From the NCBI GenBank assembly GCA_964478125.1, contig CAYZGR010000045.1, positions 1 to 24,673 on the forward strand: a stretch of 24,673 nucleotides of DNA, given 5' to 3'. Numbering within the stretch: position 1 is the stretch's first letter; each line of letters opens with the position of its first letter. The notes below the pieces were generated by a model. That model saw only the letters and a program-made list of their open reading frames with translations. It was not told where the DNA came from and searched no databases. Positions 1 through 7,960 of this stretch are shown here, piece after piece. Source of the stretch: FW021-bin31 sp964478125. GTDB taxonomy: Bacteria; Bacteroidota; Bacteroidia; Chitinophagales; Chitinophagaceae. Position numbers and translations under genes: made by a program.

Positions 1-1
1 G

Positions 2-85
2 TGCCCGGAGGGGGAATCGAACCCCCACTCCCTTGCGGGAACCAGATTTTGAGTCTGACGCGTCTACCAGTTCCGCCATCCGGGC
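2..85 (-). tRNA. tRNA-Leu (anticodon CAA)
   Basis: Read on the minus strand, this folds as a class II tRNA of about 84 nt. The 7-bp acceptor stem pairs GCCCGGA (85-79) with TCCGGGC (9-3), and the discriminator is A at position 2. The anticodon stem TCAGA/TCTGG closes the loop CTCAAAA, giving anticodon CAA, which reads the leucine codon TTG. A long variable arm (stem CCC-GCAA-GGG) and a T arm GGGGG-TTCGATT-CCCCC fit leucine tRNA. Only one base of a possible encoded CCA lies inside the window, so the mature 3' end cannot be judged. Confidence 0.96.
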
Positions 86-123
86 TGAAAGAGATCTCTA
101 TATGACTTCTAAAAGAGCGTGCG

Positions 124-154
124 CAAAAATAGATAAACTCCTTAAAAGAGCCAA
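124..154 (-). promoter_or_regulatory. Predicted promoter of the tRNA-Leu gene
   Basis: On the minus strand a TTG (154-152) is followed, after a 20-nt spacer, by TATTTTTG (131-124). This fits the Bacteroidota housekeeping promoter TTG-N19-21-TAnnTTTG. Transcription would start near position 117, about 30 nt before the tRNA 5' end at 85. It is the best two-box match I found in the window. Confidence 0.6.
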
Positions 155-183
155 CTCCTATTTTCAATATAAGAGAGATACCG

Positions 184-191
184 TATATTTG
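184..191 (+). promoter_or_regulatory. Predicted -7 box upstream of the dehydrogenase gene
   Basis: TATATTTG matches TAnnTTTG exactly and ends 13 nt before the ATG at 205, implying a very short leader. The -33 region is poor: only TTTTC near 161-165. The promoter faces away from the tRNA promoter, as expected for this divergent pair. Confidence 0.5.
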
Positions 192-204
192 AAGACCGTT
201 AACT

Positions 205-1410
205 ATGAAAACATTGAAGATAGGTCTTATACGGGAAGGAAAAGTACCTCGGGACAACAGGGTCGCCTTTACGCCTCGTCAATGCCGATGGATAATCAAC
301 CATTATCCGCAAATAGATCTGGTTGTACAACCTTCTCCCACACGTTGCTATTCTGATGAAGAGTACAGAGCGGCAGGGATCCCTTTAGAAGAAGATCTGA
401 GCAATTGCCATATTTTGATGGGTATAAAGGAAGTGCCCGTGTCACAACTTATTGAAGGTAAAACCTATTTCATGTTTTCCCATACCCGGAAAAAACAACC
501 TTACAACCGGAAGCTGATGCAGGCTTTCCTGGAAAAAGCCATTACGCTGATAGATTATGAATGTCTCACCCACGACGATGGGCATCGCATGCTGGGCTTT
601 GGTTTCTTCGCAGGAGTCGTGGGCGCACACAATGGGCTCATGGCCTATGGTAAAAAAACGGGAATCTTTTCCTTCAGGCGCGTCACTGAATGCAGGGACT
701 TACAGGAACTAACGGAAACTTATTACGGCATAAAACTCCCTCCTTTAAAGATCGTTATTACCGGATCAGGACGTGTAGCAGCCGGAATCCTTGAGGTAAT
801 GGGCCAACTCGGTATTAAAGACGTACCCCGGGGTGAATTTTTAATATCTGAATACCAATATCCCGTCTATACGCAATTAAAGGCAGGAGAATTATACCTG
901 CGTAAGCAGGAAAAAACATACGACCGGGAAGACTTTCATCTTCATCCCGAAACCTACGAATGCCAATTTCTTCCTTTCGTTACTGCAGCGGACCTGTTAA
1001 TAAACGGGATCTACTGGGACCGGGGGATGGCCCCGCTTTTTCATGCTGAAGAATTGGATAAAACACATTTCCGGATCAAAGTCATTGCCGATGTTACAAA
1101 TGACCTGCGCGGATCCGTCCCCTGCAATCTGGGAGATTCTACGATCGAAGAACCGGTATATGGAGTGGATCGGAAAACGTTGGAAAAGCGTCCGCCTTAC
1201 CGTCCTGAGACGCTGGATATGATGTGTGTGAGCAACCTTCCCAATGAATTGCCAAGAGATGCATCGCGATATTTTGGAGAACAACTCATAAAATATGTAG
1301 TAGACGAAATGCTAAATGAAAAGAGTTCCCTATTGGAACGTGCCACCATCGTATCTTCCGGCAAGTTGGCCAAAGCCTTCTCCTATCTTCACGATTATGC
1401 TTATTCCTAA
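205..1410 (+). CDS. Saccharopine dehydrogenase / alanine dehydrogenase-like NAD(P) oxidoreductase
   Basis: 401-residue cytosolic protein of the AlaDH/PNT superfamily, closest in appearance to the lysine-ketoglutarate reductase (saccharopine dehydrogenase, lysine-forming) branch. The N-terminal domain opens IGLIREGKVPRDNRVAFTP and carries GIKEVP (K75) and FSHTRKKQP (H93), where this superfamily has substrate-binding Lys and His residues. A Rossmann-fold nucleotide motif GSGRVAAG lies at about residues 187-194. The later segment IADVTNDLRGSVPCNL resembles the D-x-x-G-S region of saccharopine dehydrogenases. Family members interconvert lysine plus 2-oxoglutarate with saccharopine, or alanine with pyruvate. 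Which substrate is used here cannot be read from the sequence, and no other aminoadipate-pathway gene is in the window. The ATG at 205 fits both the domain start and the promoter box at 184-191. glgB follows after 54 nt. Confidence 0.82.
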   Translation: MKTLKIGLIREGKVPRDNRVAFTPRQCRWIINHYPQIDLVVQPSPTRCYSDEEYRAAGIPLEEDLSNCHILMGIKEVPVSQLIEGKTYFMFSHTRKKQPYNRKLMQAFLEKAITLIDYECLTHDDGHRMLGFGFFAGVVGAHNGLMAYGKKTGIFSFRRVTECRDLQELTETYYGIKLPPLKIVITGSGRVAAGILEVMGQLGIKDVPRGEFLISEYQYPVYTQLKAGELYLRKQEKTYDREDFHLHPETYECQFLPFVTAADLLINGIYWDRGMAPLFHAEELDKTHFRIKVIADVTNDLRGSVPCNLGDSTIEEPVYGVDRKTLEKRPPYRPETLDMMCVSNLPNELPRDASRYFGEQLIKYVVDEMLNEKSSLLERATIVSSGKLAKAFSYLHDYAYS

Positions 1411-1431
1411 CCGAATATTGCGTATATTCGT

Positions 1432-1451
1432 AAAAGGTATTTTATCCTTTT
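1432..1451 (+). other. Small AT-rich hairpin between the dehydrogenase gene and glgB
   Basis: AAAAGG (1432-1437) and CCTTTT (1446-1451) form a perfect 6-bp inverted repeat with an 8-nt loop. It is followed by only two more T residues and ends 13 nt before the glgB ATG. It could be a weak terminator or attenuator or a chance AT-rich dyad. Just upstream, 1423-1430 (TATATTCG) is one base off the TAnnTTTG box and could be a weak glgB promoter. Confidence 0.25.
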
Positions 1452-1464
1452 TAAAGTTTAAACT

Positions 1465-3447
1465 ATGGCTTCCCCTAAAAATAAAAAGAAAACATCAAGC
1501 TGGCAATCGCTCCCCGGTGCTATTGATATCAACCACCTGAAAGCGGTCGAACCCCTCTCACTGTTCACTCCGTTTGATATTGAACTGTTTCAGGCAGGAA
1601 AACATTTTCGTTTATATGAAAAATTTGGGGCACATCCATTAGAATATGAAAACATACCGGGCGTTTATTTTGCCGTGTGGGCGCCACAGGCTGCTTCCGT
1701 ATCCGTGGTAGGAGACTTTAACGAATGGAATGCCTCAAGCCACCGGCTCCATCCCCGATGGGATCATTCCGGTATCTGGGAGGGATTCATACCCCATATG
1801 AAAGATGGCCAGCTATATAAGTATTATATAACCAATAAAAACGGAGAAGCCTTTTATAAAGGAGATCCCTTCGGTAATTTTTGGGAGCATAAGCCCAAAA
1901 CCTCTACCATTGTCTGGGATCTGAAATACCGATGGACCGATGGCAGCTGGATGAAGCAACGTAAAAAGGTTAATGCTTTAAATGCCCCCTTCTCCGTCTA
2001 TGAGGTGCACCTGGCTTCCTGGAAAAGACCTGACCCCGCGGACGAAGACCGCTATTATTCCTATAAAGAAATCGCCAAAGAGCTTATTCCCTACGTTAAA
2101 GATCTGGGATTTACCCACGTAGAACTGATGCCGGTCATGGAGCATCCCTTTGACGGTTCCTGGGGTTACCAGCAAACAGGATATTTTGCTCCTACCTCTC
2201 GTTTCGGCACGCCTCAGGATTTTATGCGAATGATATCGGCTTTTCATAAAGCGGGCATCGGGGTTATTCTAGACTGGGTCCCTTCCCACTTTCCGGGCGA
2301 CGCGCATGGGCTACACCGCTTTGATGGTTCTTACGTATATGAAAGTGAGGATCCGCGTAAAGGTTATCAACCCGACTGGAAAAGCTATGTTTTTAATTAC
2401 GCCCGGGGGGAGGTGCGCTCTTTTTTAAACAGCAGCGCTTTCTTCTGGCTGGATAAGTTTCATGTGGACGGTTTACGTGTAGACGGCATTTCTTCCTTTA
2501 TCTACCTGGATTTTTCACGAAAGAAAGGAGAATGGGAGCCCAACCGATACGGAGGAAGGGAAAATCTTGAAGCTATAGATTTTTTAAGAGAACTGAATAA
2601 AATGATCTATCAGGAATATCCGGATGTGCAAACTATAGCCGAAGAATCCACGGCCTATTACGGCGTCTCCAAACCCGTGTTCATGGGAGGATTGGGCTTT
2701 GGTATGAAATGGATGATGGGCTGGATGCACGATACCCTAAAGTATTTCAGTATGGATCCTTATTTCAGGCAATGGCATCAAAATAAGCTCACCTTCAGCA
2801 TCATGTATGCCTTCAGCGAAAATTTTATGCTGGCGCTTTCTCATGATGAAGTCGTTCATGGCAAATCCCCGCTTATTTATAAAATGGCAGGTGACGAATG
2901 GCAAAAGTTTGCCAATTTGCGCACGTTATATACCTATATGTTTACCCATCCGGGAACCAAATTGCTCTTTATGGGCGGCGAATTTGCACAAACGAGTGAA
3001 TGGAATTACCAGACCCAACTGGACTGGCATCTATTGCAATATGATCTTCATAAAGGCATCCAAACGCTTATCCGTGATCTCAATCAGCTTTACAGGGCAG
3101 AACCGGCCCTTTACGAAAAACAATTTAACTATGAGGGGTTTGGATGGAATGACCTCTCCGATCATCAACAATCCGTTCTTATATATGAAAGAAAAGGAAA
3201 TAACGAGAAAGACCACCTGCTGATCGCCTTAAACATGACGCCTAATCCACATGATAATTATCCCATAGGCCTGTTTAAAAAAGAAGATTGGAAAGAACAT
3301 TTCAACAGCGATAATCAAAAATACGGTGGCAGCGGAGTGGCCAATCCACAAGTCTTAAAAGCAAAAGCGGAACATTATAACGGCCGTGATTATTCCATAA
3401 GGCTCACCCTTCCTCCCTTAGGTGCAGTGGTACTCAAAAAAGCATAA
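1465..3447 (+). CDS. glgB: 1,4-alpha-glucan branching enzyme (GH13)
   Basis: 660-residue glycogen branching enzyme. It cuts alpha-1,4 glucan chains and re-attaches the piece through an alpha-1,6 bond, in cytoplasmic glycogen synthesis. An N-terminal CBM48 domain at roughly residues 55-150 (AVWAPQAASVSVVGDFNEWN) precedes the GH13 barrel. All four GH13 regions are visible: region I DWVPSHFP (D270), region II GLRVDGISS with the nucleophile at D340, region III IAEEST with the acid/base at E393, and region IV LSHDEVVHGK (H460, D461, the transition-state residue). The C-terminal all-beta domain is complete. Region II has Gly where most branching enzymes have Ala (RVDA). At 660 residues it is shorter than the E. 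coli enzyme (about 730), which has an extra N-terminal module. yraN starts 6 nt after the stop, so the two are probably cotranscribed. Confidence 0.96.
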   Translation: MASPKNKKKTSSWQSLPGAIDINHLKAVEPLSLFTPFDIELFQAGKHFRLYEKFGAHPLEYENIPGVYFAVWAPQAASVSVVGDFNEWNASSHRLHPRWDHSGIWEGFIPHMKDGQLYKYYITNKNGEAFYKGDPFGNFWEHKPKTSTIVWDLKYRWTDGSWMKQRKKVNALNAPFSVYEVHLASWKRPDPADEDRYYSYKEIAKELIPYVKDLGFTHVELMPVMEHPFDGSWGYQQTGYFAPTSRFGTPQDFMRMISAFHKAGIGVILDWVPSHFPGDAHGLHRFDGSYVYESEDPRKGYQPDWKSYVFNYARGEVRSFLNSSAFFWLDKFHVDGLRVDGISSFIYLDFSRKKGEWEPNRYGGRENLEAIDFLRELNKMIYQEYPDVQTIAEESTAYYGVSKPVFMGGLGFGMKWMMGWMHDTLKYFSMDPYFRQWHQNKLTFSIMYAFSENFMLALSHDEVVHGKSPLIYKMAGDEWQKFANLRTLYTYMFTHPGTKLLFMGGEFAQTSEWNYQTQLDWHLLQYDLHKGIQTLIRDLNQLYRAEPALYEKQFNYEGFGWNDLSDHQQSVLIYERKGNNEKDHLLIALNMTPNPHDNYPIGLFKKEDWKEHFNSDNQKYGGSGVANPQVLKAKAEHYNGRDYSIRLTLPPLGAVVLKKA

Positions 3448-3453
3448 CGTTTC

Positions 3454-3810
3454 ATGGCAAAGCATAATGAAACGGGAGATACGGGCGAAAAAATCGCTGT
3501 TTCTTATCTTCAAAAAAAGGGGTATAAGATATTAGAGACCAACTGGCGGGTGGAAAAATGGGAAATCGATATTATTGCCGAACATCAGAAAGAACGGGTC
3601 TTTATAGAAGTAAAGACCCGTTTTCAGGATACTTTCGGAAGTCCGGAAGAAGCCGTTACGCTCAGAAAACAAAAGCACCTGATCAATGCCGCCAACCTGT
3701 ATGTCTTACAGGAAGATTATGAGGGCCCCTTGCGCTTTGATGTCATCGGTATTCATTTACAAAAAGGAAAAAGCCCGGTTATCGAACACATAGAAGACGC
3801 CTTTTACTAA
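3454..3810 (+). CDS. yraN: YraN/UPF0102 family nuclease-like protein
   Basis: 118-residue protein of the YraN/UPF0102 family, which has a restriction-endonuclease-like fold and is often annotated as a putative endonuclease. The family pattern is clear: G-x-x-G-E-x-x-A near the N-terminus (TGDTGEKIAVSYL), then NWR, E-I-D-I-I-A and the catalytic-type stretch FIEVKTR, giving the E...D...E-x-K set of a PD-(D/E)XK nuclease. Members are linked to DNA processing, but no precise cellular role is established for this one. The start 6 nt after glgB suggests translation from the same mRNA. The gene converges with lysS. The 88 nt between them are A-rich, with no convincing terminator hairpin. Confidence 0.9.
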   Translation: MAKHNETGDTGEKIAVSYLQKKGYKILETNWRVEKWEIDIIAEHQKERVFIEVKTRFQDTFGSPEEAVTLRKQKHLINAANLYVLQEDYEGPLRFDVIGIHLQKGKSPVIEHIEDAFY

Positions 3811-3898
3811 AATAGCAGAAAAAAAACCGACAACCCATAGCAAAGAAAATCAGGCAGCATAGTTCTTTGAAAACATACCTCCTTAGAGAAATACAGGA

Positions 3899-5422
3899 CT
3901 ATTTATTTTCCGGCCTCATCTGAGGAAAGAAAAGAACGTCCTGAATGGAATTTTGCCCTGTTAGCAGCATGCATAAGCGATCTATTCCAATACCGATACC
4001 CGACGTAGGCGGCATCCCATACTCCAGTGCACGAAGGAAATCTTCATCAATATACATGGCTTCATCATCTCCCCTTTCCATCAATCTGTTTTGTTCCTCA
4101 AAACGCTCCCGCTGATCTACAGGATCATTTAATTCACTGTAGGCATTGGCAATTTCTTTACCATTGATGATGAGTTCAAAACGTTCTACAAGCCCTTCCC
4201 GATGGCGATGCTTTTTGGTTAGCGGACTCATTTCTACCGGGTAGTCGATAATGAAAGTAGGCTGTATGAAACGGGCTTCACATTTTTCACCAAATATCTC
4301 ATCAATCAGTTTTCCCTTACCTATGTTTTCAGGTACTTCCAAATCCAGCTTTTCACAGACCTCCCGGATCGCCGATTCCTCCTTATCCTTCAGATCATAT
4401 CCGGTATATTCTTCTATGGCATCATAGATGCTTATACGTTTATAAGGAGCCTCAAAATTCACCTCTTTCCCGTTCACATCAACCTTTGTTGTACCATTTA
4501 CCTTTTCCGCAACCGTGGAAAGCAATTGCTCTGTCGTCTCCATCATCCATAAATAATCTTTGTAGGCCACATAAAATTCCAGGATAGTAAACTCCGGATT
4601 ATGAGAGCGATCCATACCTTCATTTCTAAAGTTTCGACTAAACTCATACACCCAATCAAAACCACCTACAATAAGTCTTTTCAAGTACAACTCATTGGCA
4701 ATACGCAAATACAAGGGGATATCCAAGGCATTGTGATGGGTAATAAAAGGACGGGCAGCGGCTCCGCCCGGAATACTTTGCAAAACAGGAGTATCTACTT
4801 CTAAAGCACCTTGCTGATTTAAAGATGCGCGGATGGCATTCTTAATCAGGGTGATTTTTTCAAAAATACTTTTCTTTTCGGGGTTGATGATCAAATCTGC
4901 ATAACGCTGACGATAACGAAATTCCGGATCTGAAACCGCATCATATGTTTCTCCCGCTTTCTCTTTTACCACGGGAAGCGGACGTAAAGCCTTTGATAGA
5001 AGGGTAAATTCTTTCACATGGACGGAGGTCTCGCCCGTTTTGGTCACGAAAGCAAACCCCTTCACTCCCACTATATCCCCGATATCCAACAGCTTCTTCC
5101 AAACCTGATTGTAAAGCGTTTTATCCGCTTCCGGGCAAATATCATCTCTACGAACATACAACTGTATCCTCCCGCTGGCATCTTGCAAAACGGCAAAACT
5201 CGCCTTACCCATGATACGGATGCCCATAATGCGTCCCGCAAGGCAAACCTCCTGAAACTGATCTTTTGTTTCCTCGGAAAAATTTTCTTTAATATTTCTG
5301 GCAGTATCGTTTACCGGAAATAAAGGAGCCGGGTAAGGATCGATACCCAGTTCCTTTAATGTGGATAATTTTTCTCTGCGAATAACCTCCTGTTCAGATA
5401 AATGAGCAGCCTTATTTTCCAT
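3899..5422 (-). CDS. lysS: Lysyl-tRNA synthetase, class II
   Basis: Charges tRNA-Lys with lysine in the cytoplasm. An N-terminal OB-fold anticodon-binding domain (about residues 50-145; AGRIMGIRIMGKASFAVLQD) is followed by the class II catalytic core. Motif 2 is FRNEGMDRSHNPEF (about residue 260) and motif 3 is GIGIGIDRL near residue 480, with the usual C-terminal FFPQMRPE. I place the start at the ATG at 5422 (MENKAAHLSEQEVIRREKL), giving 507 residues, which matches the family. An in-frame ATG at 5476 would add 18 residues, but the -7 box TATCTTTG at 5460-5453 lies inside that extension. The TlpA-like gene lies 63 nt upstream on the same strand, so lysS may receive read-through as well as its own promoter. 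Confidence 0.97.
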   Translation of the reverse strand: MENKAAHLSEQEVIRREKLSTLKELGIDPYPAPLFPVNDTARNIKENFSEETKDQFQEVCLAGRIMGIRIMGKASFAVLQDASGRIQLYVRRDDICPEADKTLYNQVWKKLLDIGDIVGVKGFAFVTKTGETSVHVKEFTLLSKALRPLPVVKEKAGETYDAVSDPEFRYRQRYADLIINPEKKSIFEKITLIKNAIRASLNQQGALEVDTPVLQSIPGGAAARPFITHHNALDIPLYLRIANELYLKRLIVGGFDWVYEFSRNFRNEGMDRSHNPEFTILEFYVAYKDYLWMMETTEQLLSTVAEKVNGTTKVDVNGKEVNFEAPYKRISIYDAIEEYTGYDLKDKEESAIREVCEKLDLEVPENIGKGKLIDEIFGEKCEARFIQPTFIIDYPVEMSPLTKKHRHREGLVERFELIINGKEIANAYSELNDPVDQRERFEEQNRLMERGDDEAMYIDEDFLRALEYGMPPTSGIGIGIDRLCMLLTGQNSIQDVLFFPQMRPENK

Positions 5423-5452
5423 AATCATTTCTTCAAATTGAATTTCAGGCTG

Positions 5453-5482
5453 CAAAGATAGCAGTTTTGGCTTCACTTTGAA
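5453..5482 (-). promoter_or_regulatory. Predicted lysS promoter
   Basis: On the minus strand TTC (5482-5480) is followed after 19 nt by TATCTTTG (5460-5453), an exact TAnnTTTG -7 box with a one-mismatch -33 box. It sits in the 63-nt spacer between the TlpA-like stop and the chosen lysS start, about 30 nt before the ATG at 5422. It argues against the upstream ATG at 5476. Confidence 0.55.
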
Positions 5483-5485
5483 GGC

Positions 5486-6079
5486 CTACAACTCGCCGGC
5501 AACCAATTTTTTGACAAAATCGACCATTTTCGGATCGCTGTAATCTGCAGCGCCCGCATGGCGAAAGACAATTTCTCCTTTTTTATTAATCATCACCGTA
5601 GTAGGTAAAGCGCCCGAGAAGTAATCATAGGGAATATTTCCCGACGGAACAAAAAGCGGCAGGTCAAGATCATTATCTGCCAGGTACTGCTTGGATTTTG
5701 CGTATTTATTATCCGCATCAACAATCAGGAAAACAATGTCTTCGTTGTCCTTAAATTGGGAATATAACTTATCGATAGTCGGCATTTCCACCCGGCAGGG
5801 AGGACACCAGGTTGCCCAAAAATTAATAAAAACCACTTTCCCCTTAAGTGAAGATATTTTAACCTGCTCCCCCGATCCGTTCTCAAAGGAAGCTTCAGGA
5901 GCCAGGGTAATCGTATTTCCCTTTTTTTCCAGTTGCGATCTGTCGGGGACACGAGGATTAAAGAATCCCACTTTCATCATCCCTTTTAACATTAAGGATT
6001 TGGCGTCGGGATTGATCAATACAACCAATAGCACCGCCACAAGAACAGCATAAATAAGGTTAGATGCCGTAGCTTTTTG
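5486..6079 (-). CDS. TlpA-like thioredoxin, membrane-anchored (5' end lost in assembly gap)
   Basis: Thiol-disulfide oxidoreductase of the TlpA/ResA type. The thioredoxin domain carries FWATWCPPCRVEMP with the redox pair C-P-P-C at 5806-5795 and the cis-Pro region GALPTTVMI. A GTG at 6040 is a possible start, but the frame stays open upstream to the edge of the N gap and reads KATASNLIYAVLVAVLLVVL, a good transmembrane segment. The true start is therefore probably inside or beyond the gap, and the protein is an inner-membrane-anchored periplasmic reductase. Its likely role is thiol reduction in the periplasm, for example in cytochrome c maturation; the substrate cannot be told. The partner downstream is lysS. 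Confidence 0.88.
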   Translation of the reverse strand, partial: QKATASNLIYAVLVAVLLVVLINPDAKSLMLKGMMKVGFFNPRVPDRSQLEKKGNTITLAPEASFENGSGEQVKISSLKGKVVFINFWATWCPPCRVEMPTIDKLYSQFKDNEDIVFLIVDADNKYAKSKQYLADNDLDLPLFVPSGNIPYDYFSGALPTTVMINKKGEIVFRHAGAADYSDPKMVDFVKKLVAGEL

Positions 6080-6179
6080 NNNNNNNNNNNNNNNNNNNNN
6101 NNNNNNNNNNNNNNNNNNNNNNNNNNNNNNNNNNNNNNNNNNNNNNNNNNNNNNNNNNNNNNNNNNNNNNNNNNNNNNN
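6080..6179. other. Assembly gap, 100 N
   Basis: Exactly 100 unknown bases. This round number is the usual placeholder for a scaffold gap of unknown size, so the true distance between the flanking genes is not known. It removes the 5' end of the TlpA-like gene and possibly further genes. Confidence 0.98.
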
Positions 6180-6189
6180 GCTTAAAGGA

Positions 6190-6576
6190 TCAAATCAAGA
6201 GGGATTGATACTTCAAATAAGTATACATGCCATCAGGTGTGACAGATTGCGGAATAAAAGACCGGAACAGAGATTTAAATCTCCCCGGGTAATGATTGTA
6301 TTGTAGTCCCGGGATAACTTTAACGGCGACCGTAACCGGGGATAAATTAACCGAGGAAACAACAGCTTCTTTTTTAACAGTGGGGATACACTTATTACAA
6401 GGTTGAAGATTACTATCGCTAAAGGATAAGGCAGACCGGTTACCGGCCATTTCTGAAACGGGAGAAGAGGCCGTTTGCGATGGAGTAAATATAGACAGCA
6501 TAGACCGCTTTACCGGGCAGGAAAACAAGAGAAAGATCCACAAGGGGACCCACATCAGAAAAGCCGCTGTCTTCAT
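6190..6576 (-). CDS. Small exported protein of unknown function
   Basis: 128 residues from the ATG at 6576. I do not recognise a named family. The N-terminus MKTAAFLMWVPLWIFLLFSC is a signal-peptide-like hydrophobic stretch ending in LLFSC, so it could be a secreted protein or a lipoprotein. A C-x-x-C pair (PCNKC) lies mid-protein and the tail is basic and aromatic. A -7 box TACCTTTG at 6619-6612 supports the gene and this start: the leader would be about 30 nt, whereas the alternative ATG at 6606 would sit almost on the transcription start. The stop lies 10 bases from the assembly gap. An overlapping ORF in another frame (6440-6829) shows no protein-like features. Confidence 0.5.
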   Translation of the reverse strand: MKTAAFLMWVPLWIFLLFSCPVKRSMLSIFTPSQTASSPVSEMAGNRSALSFSDSNLQPCNKCIPTVKKEAVVSSVNLSPVTVAVKVIPGLQYNHYPGRFKSLFRSFIPQSVTPDGMYTYLKYQSLLI

Positions 6577-6611
6577 TTTTACAGTATGAAAATGCCTCTT
6601 TATCATATCGC

Positions 6612-6619
6612 CAAAGGTA
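6612..6619 (-). promoter_or_regulatory. Predicted -7 box for the small exported protein gene
   Basis: TACCTTTG on the minus strand is an exact TAnnTTTG match, 35 nt upstream of the ATG at 6576. The -33 region has only a T-rich stretch (TTTTC) and no TTG. Confidence 0.42.
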
Positions 6620-6634
6620 GTTAATCAGCTTTAA

Positions 6635-6793
6635 TCTGAAAATAAAAAGATAGGTTTTAACAAAACAGAAGGAATTTATCCGGCATATGATCCCGTCTAC
6701 CCTGCGCCGCCTCCAAAGCGCCTTATGGAGGATCTTAATTATCCGGACCAGGATATCCCCGTGAAGCCTTTCCAAACTCCTTCTATACCATAG
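6635..6793 (+). other. Open, proline-rich reading stretch in an intergenic region; possible gene remnant
   Basis: Between the small exported protein gene and ruvB, the plus strand is open from 6635 to a TAG at 6791. It encodes a strikingly proline- and tyrosine-rich peptide with the segments IYPAYDPVYPAPPPKR and LNYPDQDIPVKPFQTPSIP. The only in-frame ATG, at 6725, would give 22 residues. It looks like the C-terminal tail of a protein that has lost its start, or a chance open frame. No function is assigned. Confidence 0.2.
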
Positions 6794-6875
6794 GCTGGAC
6801 ATCCTATTAGTCTCAGTATACGGGATCAAAACATTTTTACGCCTCTCAAAGATCGCTTTTTTAATGGGAACTTCC

Positions 6876-6883
6876 TACATTTG
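6876..6883 (+). promoter_or_regulatory. Predicted -7 box of ruvB, leaderless arrangement
   Basis: TACATTTG is an exact TAnnTTTG match and ends only 7 nt before the ruvB ATG at 6891. Transcription would start at or within a few bases of the ATG, giving a leaderless or nearly leaderless mRNA. The -33 region is a T run (6857-6862), with no clear TTG. Confidence 0.45.
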
Positions 6884-6890
6884 TAACTAA

Positions 6891-7925
6891 ATGGCGAACC
6901 CGCATTTAAATCCTGAAAATCGACCTGAAAACACGGAAGAAAAAGAACTGGAAAATACCCTCCGGCCGGAAGAGATATCGGAATTTTCGGGACAAGAGCA
7001 GCTGGTAACCAATCTTAAGATATTCATCAAAGCGGCCAAACTCCGCGGGGAGGCCCTGGATCATATCCTTTTTCACGGGCCGCCGGGGCTGGGGAAAACC
7101 ACACTATCGCGTATTGTTTCTAATGAGCTGGGAGTAAATATTAAAGAGAGCTCGGGACCGGTTATTGAAAAGCCCGGAGATCTGGCCGGTCTATTGACCA
7201 GCCTGGAAGCGCATGATGTATTGTTCATTGATGAGATTCACCGGCTGGGGAATGTAGTGGAAGAATACCTGTATTCGGCCATGGAAGATTACCGCATTGA
7301 TATTATGATAGACAGCGGCCCCAGCGCCAGAAGCATACAGATCAACCTGGATCCCTTTACGCTCATCGGCGCTACCACCCGTTCAGGATTGCTCACTGCC
7401 CCATTGCTTTCCCGTTTTGGTATCCGTTTCCGGTTAGAATATTACAATGCAACTGTATTGCAAAAGATTATTGAACGCTCTGCCGGATTGCTCCATACCC
7501 AAATTACACCGGAAGCCTCCGCTGAAATCGCCGGGCGCAGTCGGGGGACTCCCCGTATTGCCAACGGGTTATTACGCCGCATGCGGGACTTTGCACAGGT
7601 AATGGGTAATGGAACCATCGATCTGGAAATCGCCCGATTTGGACTCAAGGCGCTGAACGTGGATAGTTACGGGCTGGATGACATGGACAACCGTATTCTC
7701 GCCGCCATTATAGATAAATTCAAAGGCGGCCCCGTGGGTATCACCACCATTGCCACCGCAGTAGGGGAAGAACCGGGCACATTGGAAGAGGTATATGAAC
7801 CGTTCCTTATCCAGGAAGGATTTATCAAACGGACTCCACGCGGACGCGAGGCAACAGGAAAAGCCTTTAAACATCTGGGGAAATACCCTCCAAATACTGA
7901 CGGACAAGGAAATTTGTTATTTTAA
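6891..7925 (+). CDS. ruvB: Holliday junction branch migration helicase RuvB
   Basis: 344-residue AAA+ motor that forms a hexameric ring on DNA and, with RuvA, drives branch migration of Holliday junctions for RuvC to resolve. Visible motifs are Walker A GPPGLGKT (63-70), Walker B LFIDEIHR (D114, E115), the sensor 1 segment GATTRSG near residue 160, and LLSRFGIRFRLE with the arginine finger near 174. The C-terminal winged helix ends in RGREATGKAFKHLG, the usual RuvB terminus. Length and start agree with the family. It is transcribed alone from a probable promoter 8-15 nt upstream and converges with the TolC-family gene, only 35 nt away. Confidence 0.98.
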   Translation: MANPHLNPENRPENTEEKELENTLRPEEISEFSGQEQLVTNLKIFIKAAKLRGEALDHILFHGPPGLGKTTLSRIVSNELGVNIKESSGPVIEKPGDLAGLLTSLEAHDVLFIDEIHRLGNVVEEYLYSAMEDYRIDIMIDSGPSARSIQINLDPFTLIGATTRSGLLTAPLLSRFGIRFRLEYYNATVLQKIIERSAGLLHTQITPEASAEIAGRSRGTPRIANGLLRRMRDFAQVMGNGTIDLEIARFGLKALNVDSYGLDDMDNRILAAIIDKFKGGPVGITTIATAVGEEPGTLEEVYEPFLIQEGFIKRTPRGREATGKAFKHLGKYPPNTDGQGNLLF

Positions 7926-7960
7926 GATCTCAATGGTCGCCCATCGCCGGATCATTCCAG

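Noticed and set aside
33..356. 107-codon ORF over the tRNA and the first dehydrogenase codons
   Set aside because: It runs through a clear tRNA gene on the other strand and out of frame through the dehydrogenase start; there is no protein-like pattern.
3811..3898. A terminator in the yraN/lysS convergent spacer
   Set aside because: A-rich sequence without a stem that could be supported.
205..5422. A lysine-related functional link between the saccharopine-dehydrogenase-like gene and lysS
   Set aside because: They are on opposite strands with glgB and yraN between them, and no other lysine pathway gene is present. Proximity alone is not evidence.
5423..5476. 18-residue N-terminal extension of lysS
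   Set aside because: It would contain the lysS -7 box and does not match the family's usual N-terminus; the ATG at 5422 fits better.
6440..6829. 129-codon minus-strand ORF overlapping the small exported protein gene
   Set aside because: The Arg/Trp-rich composition looks like a frame shadow. It overlaps the gene that has a promoter box and a signal peptide.
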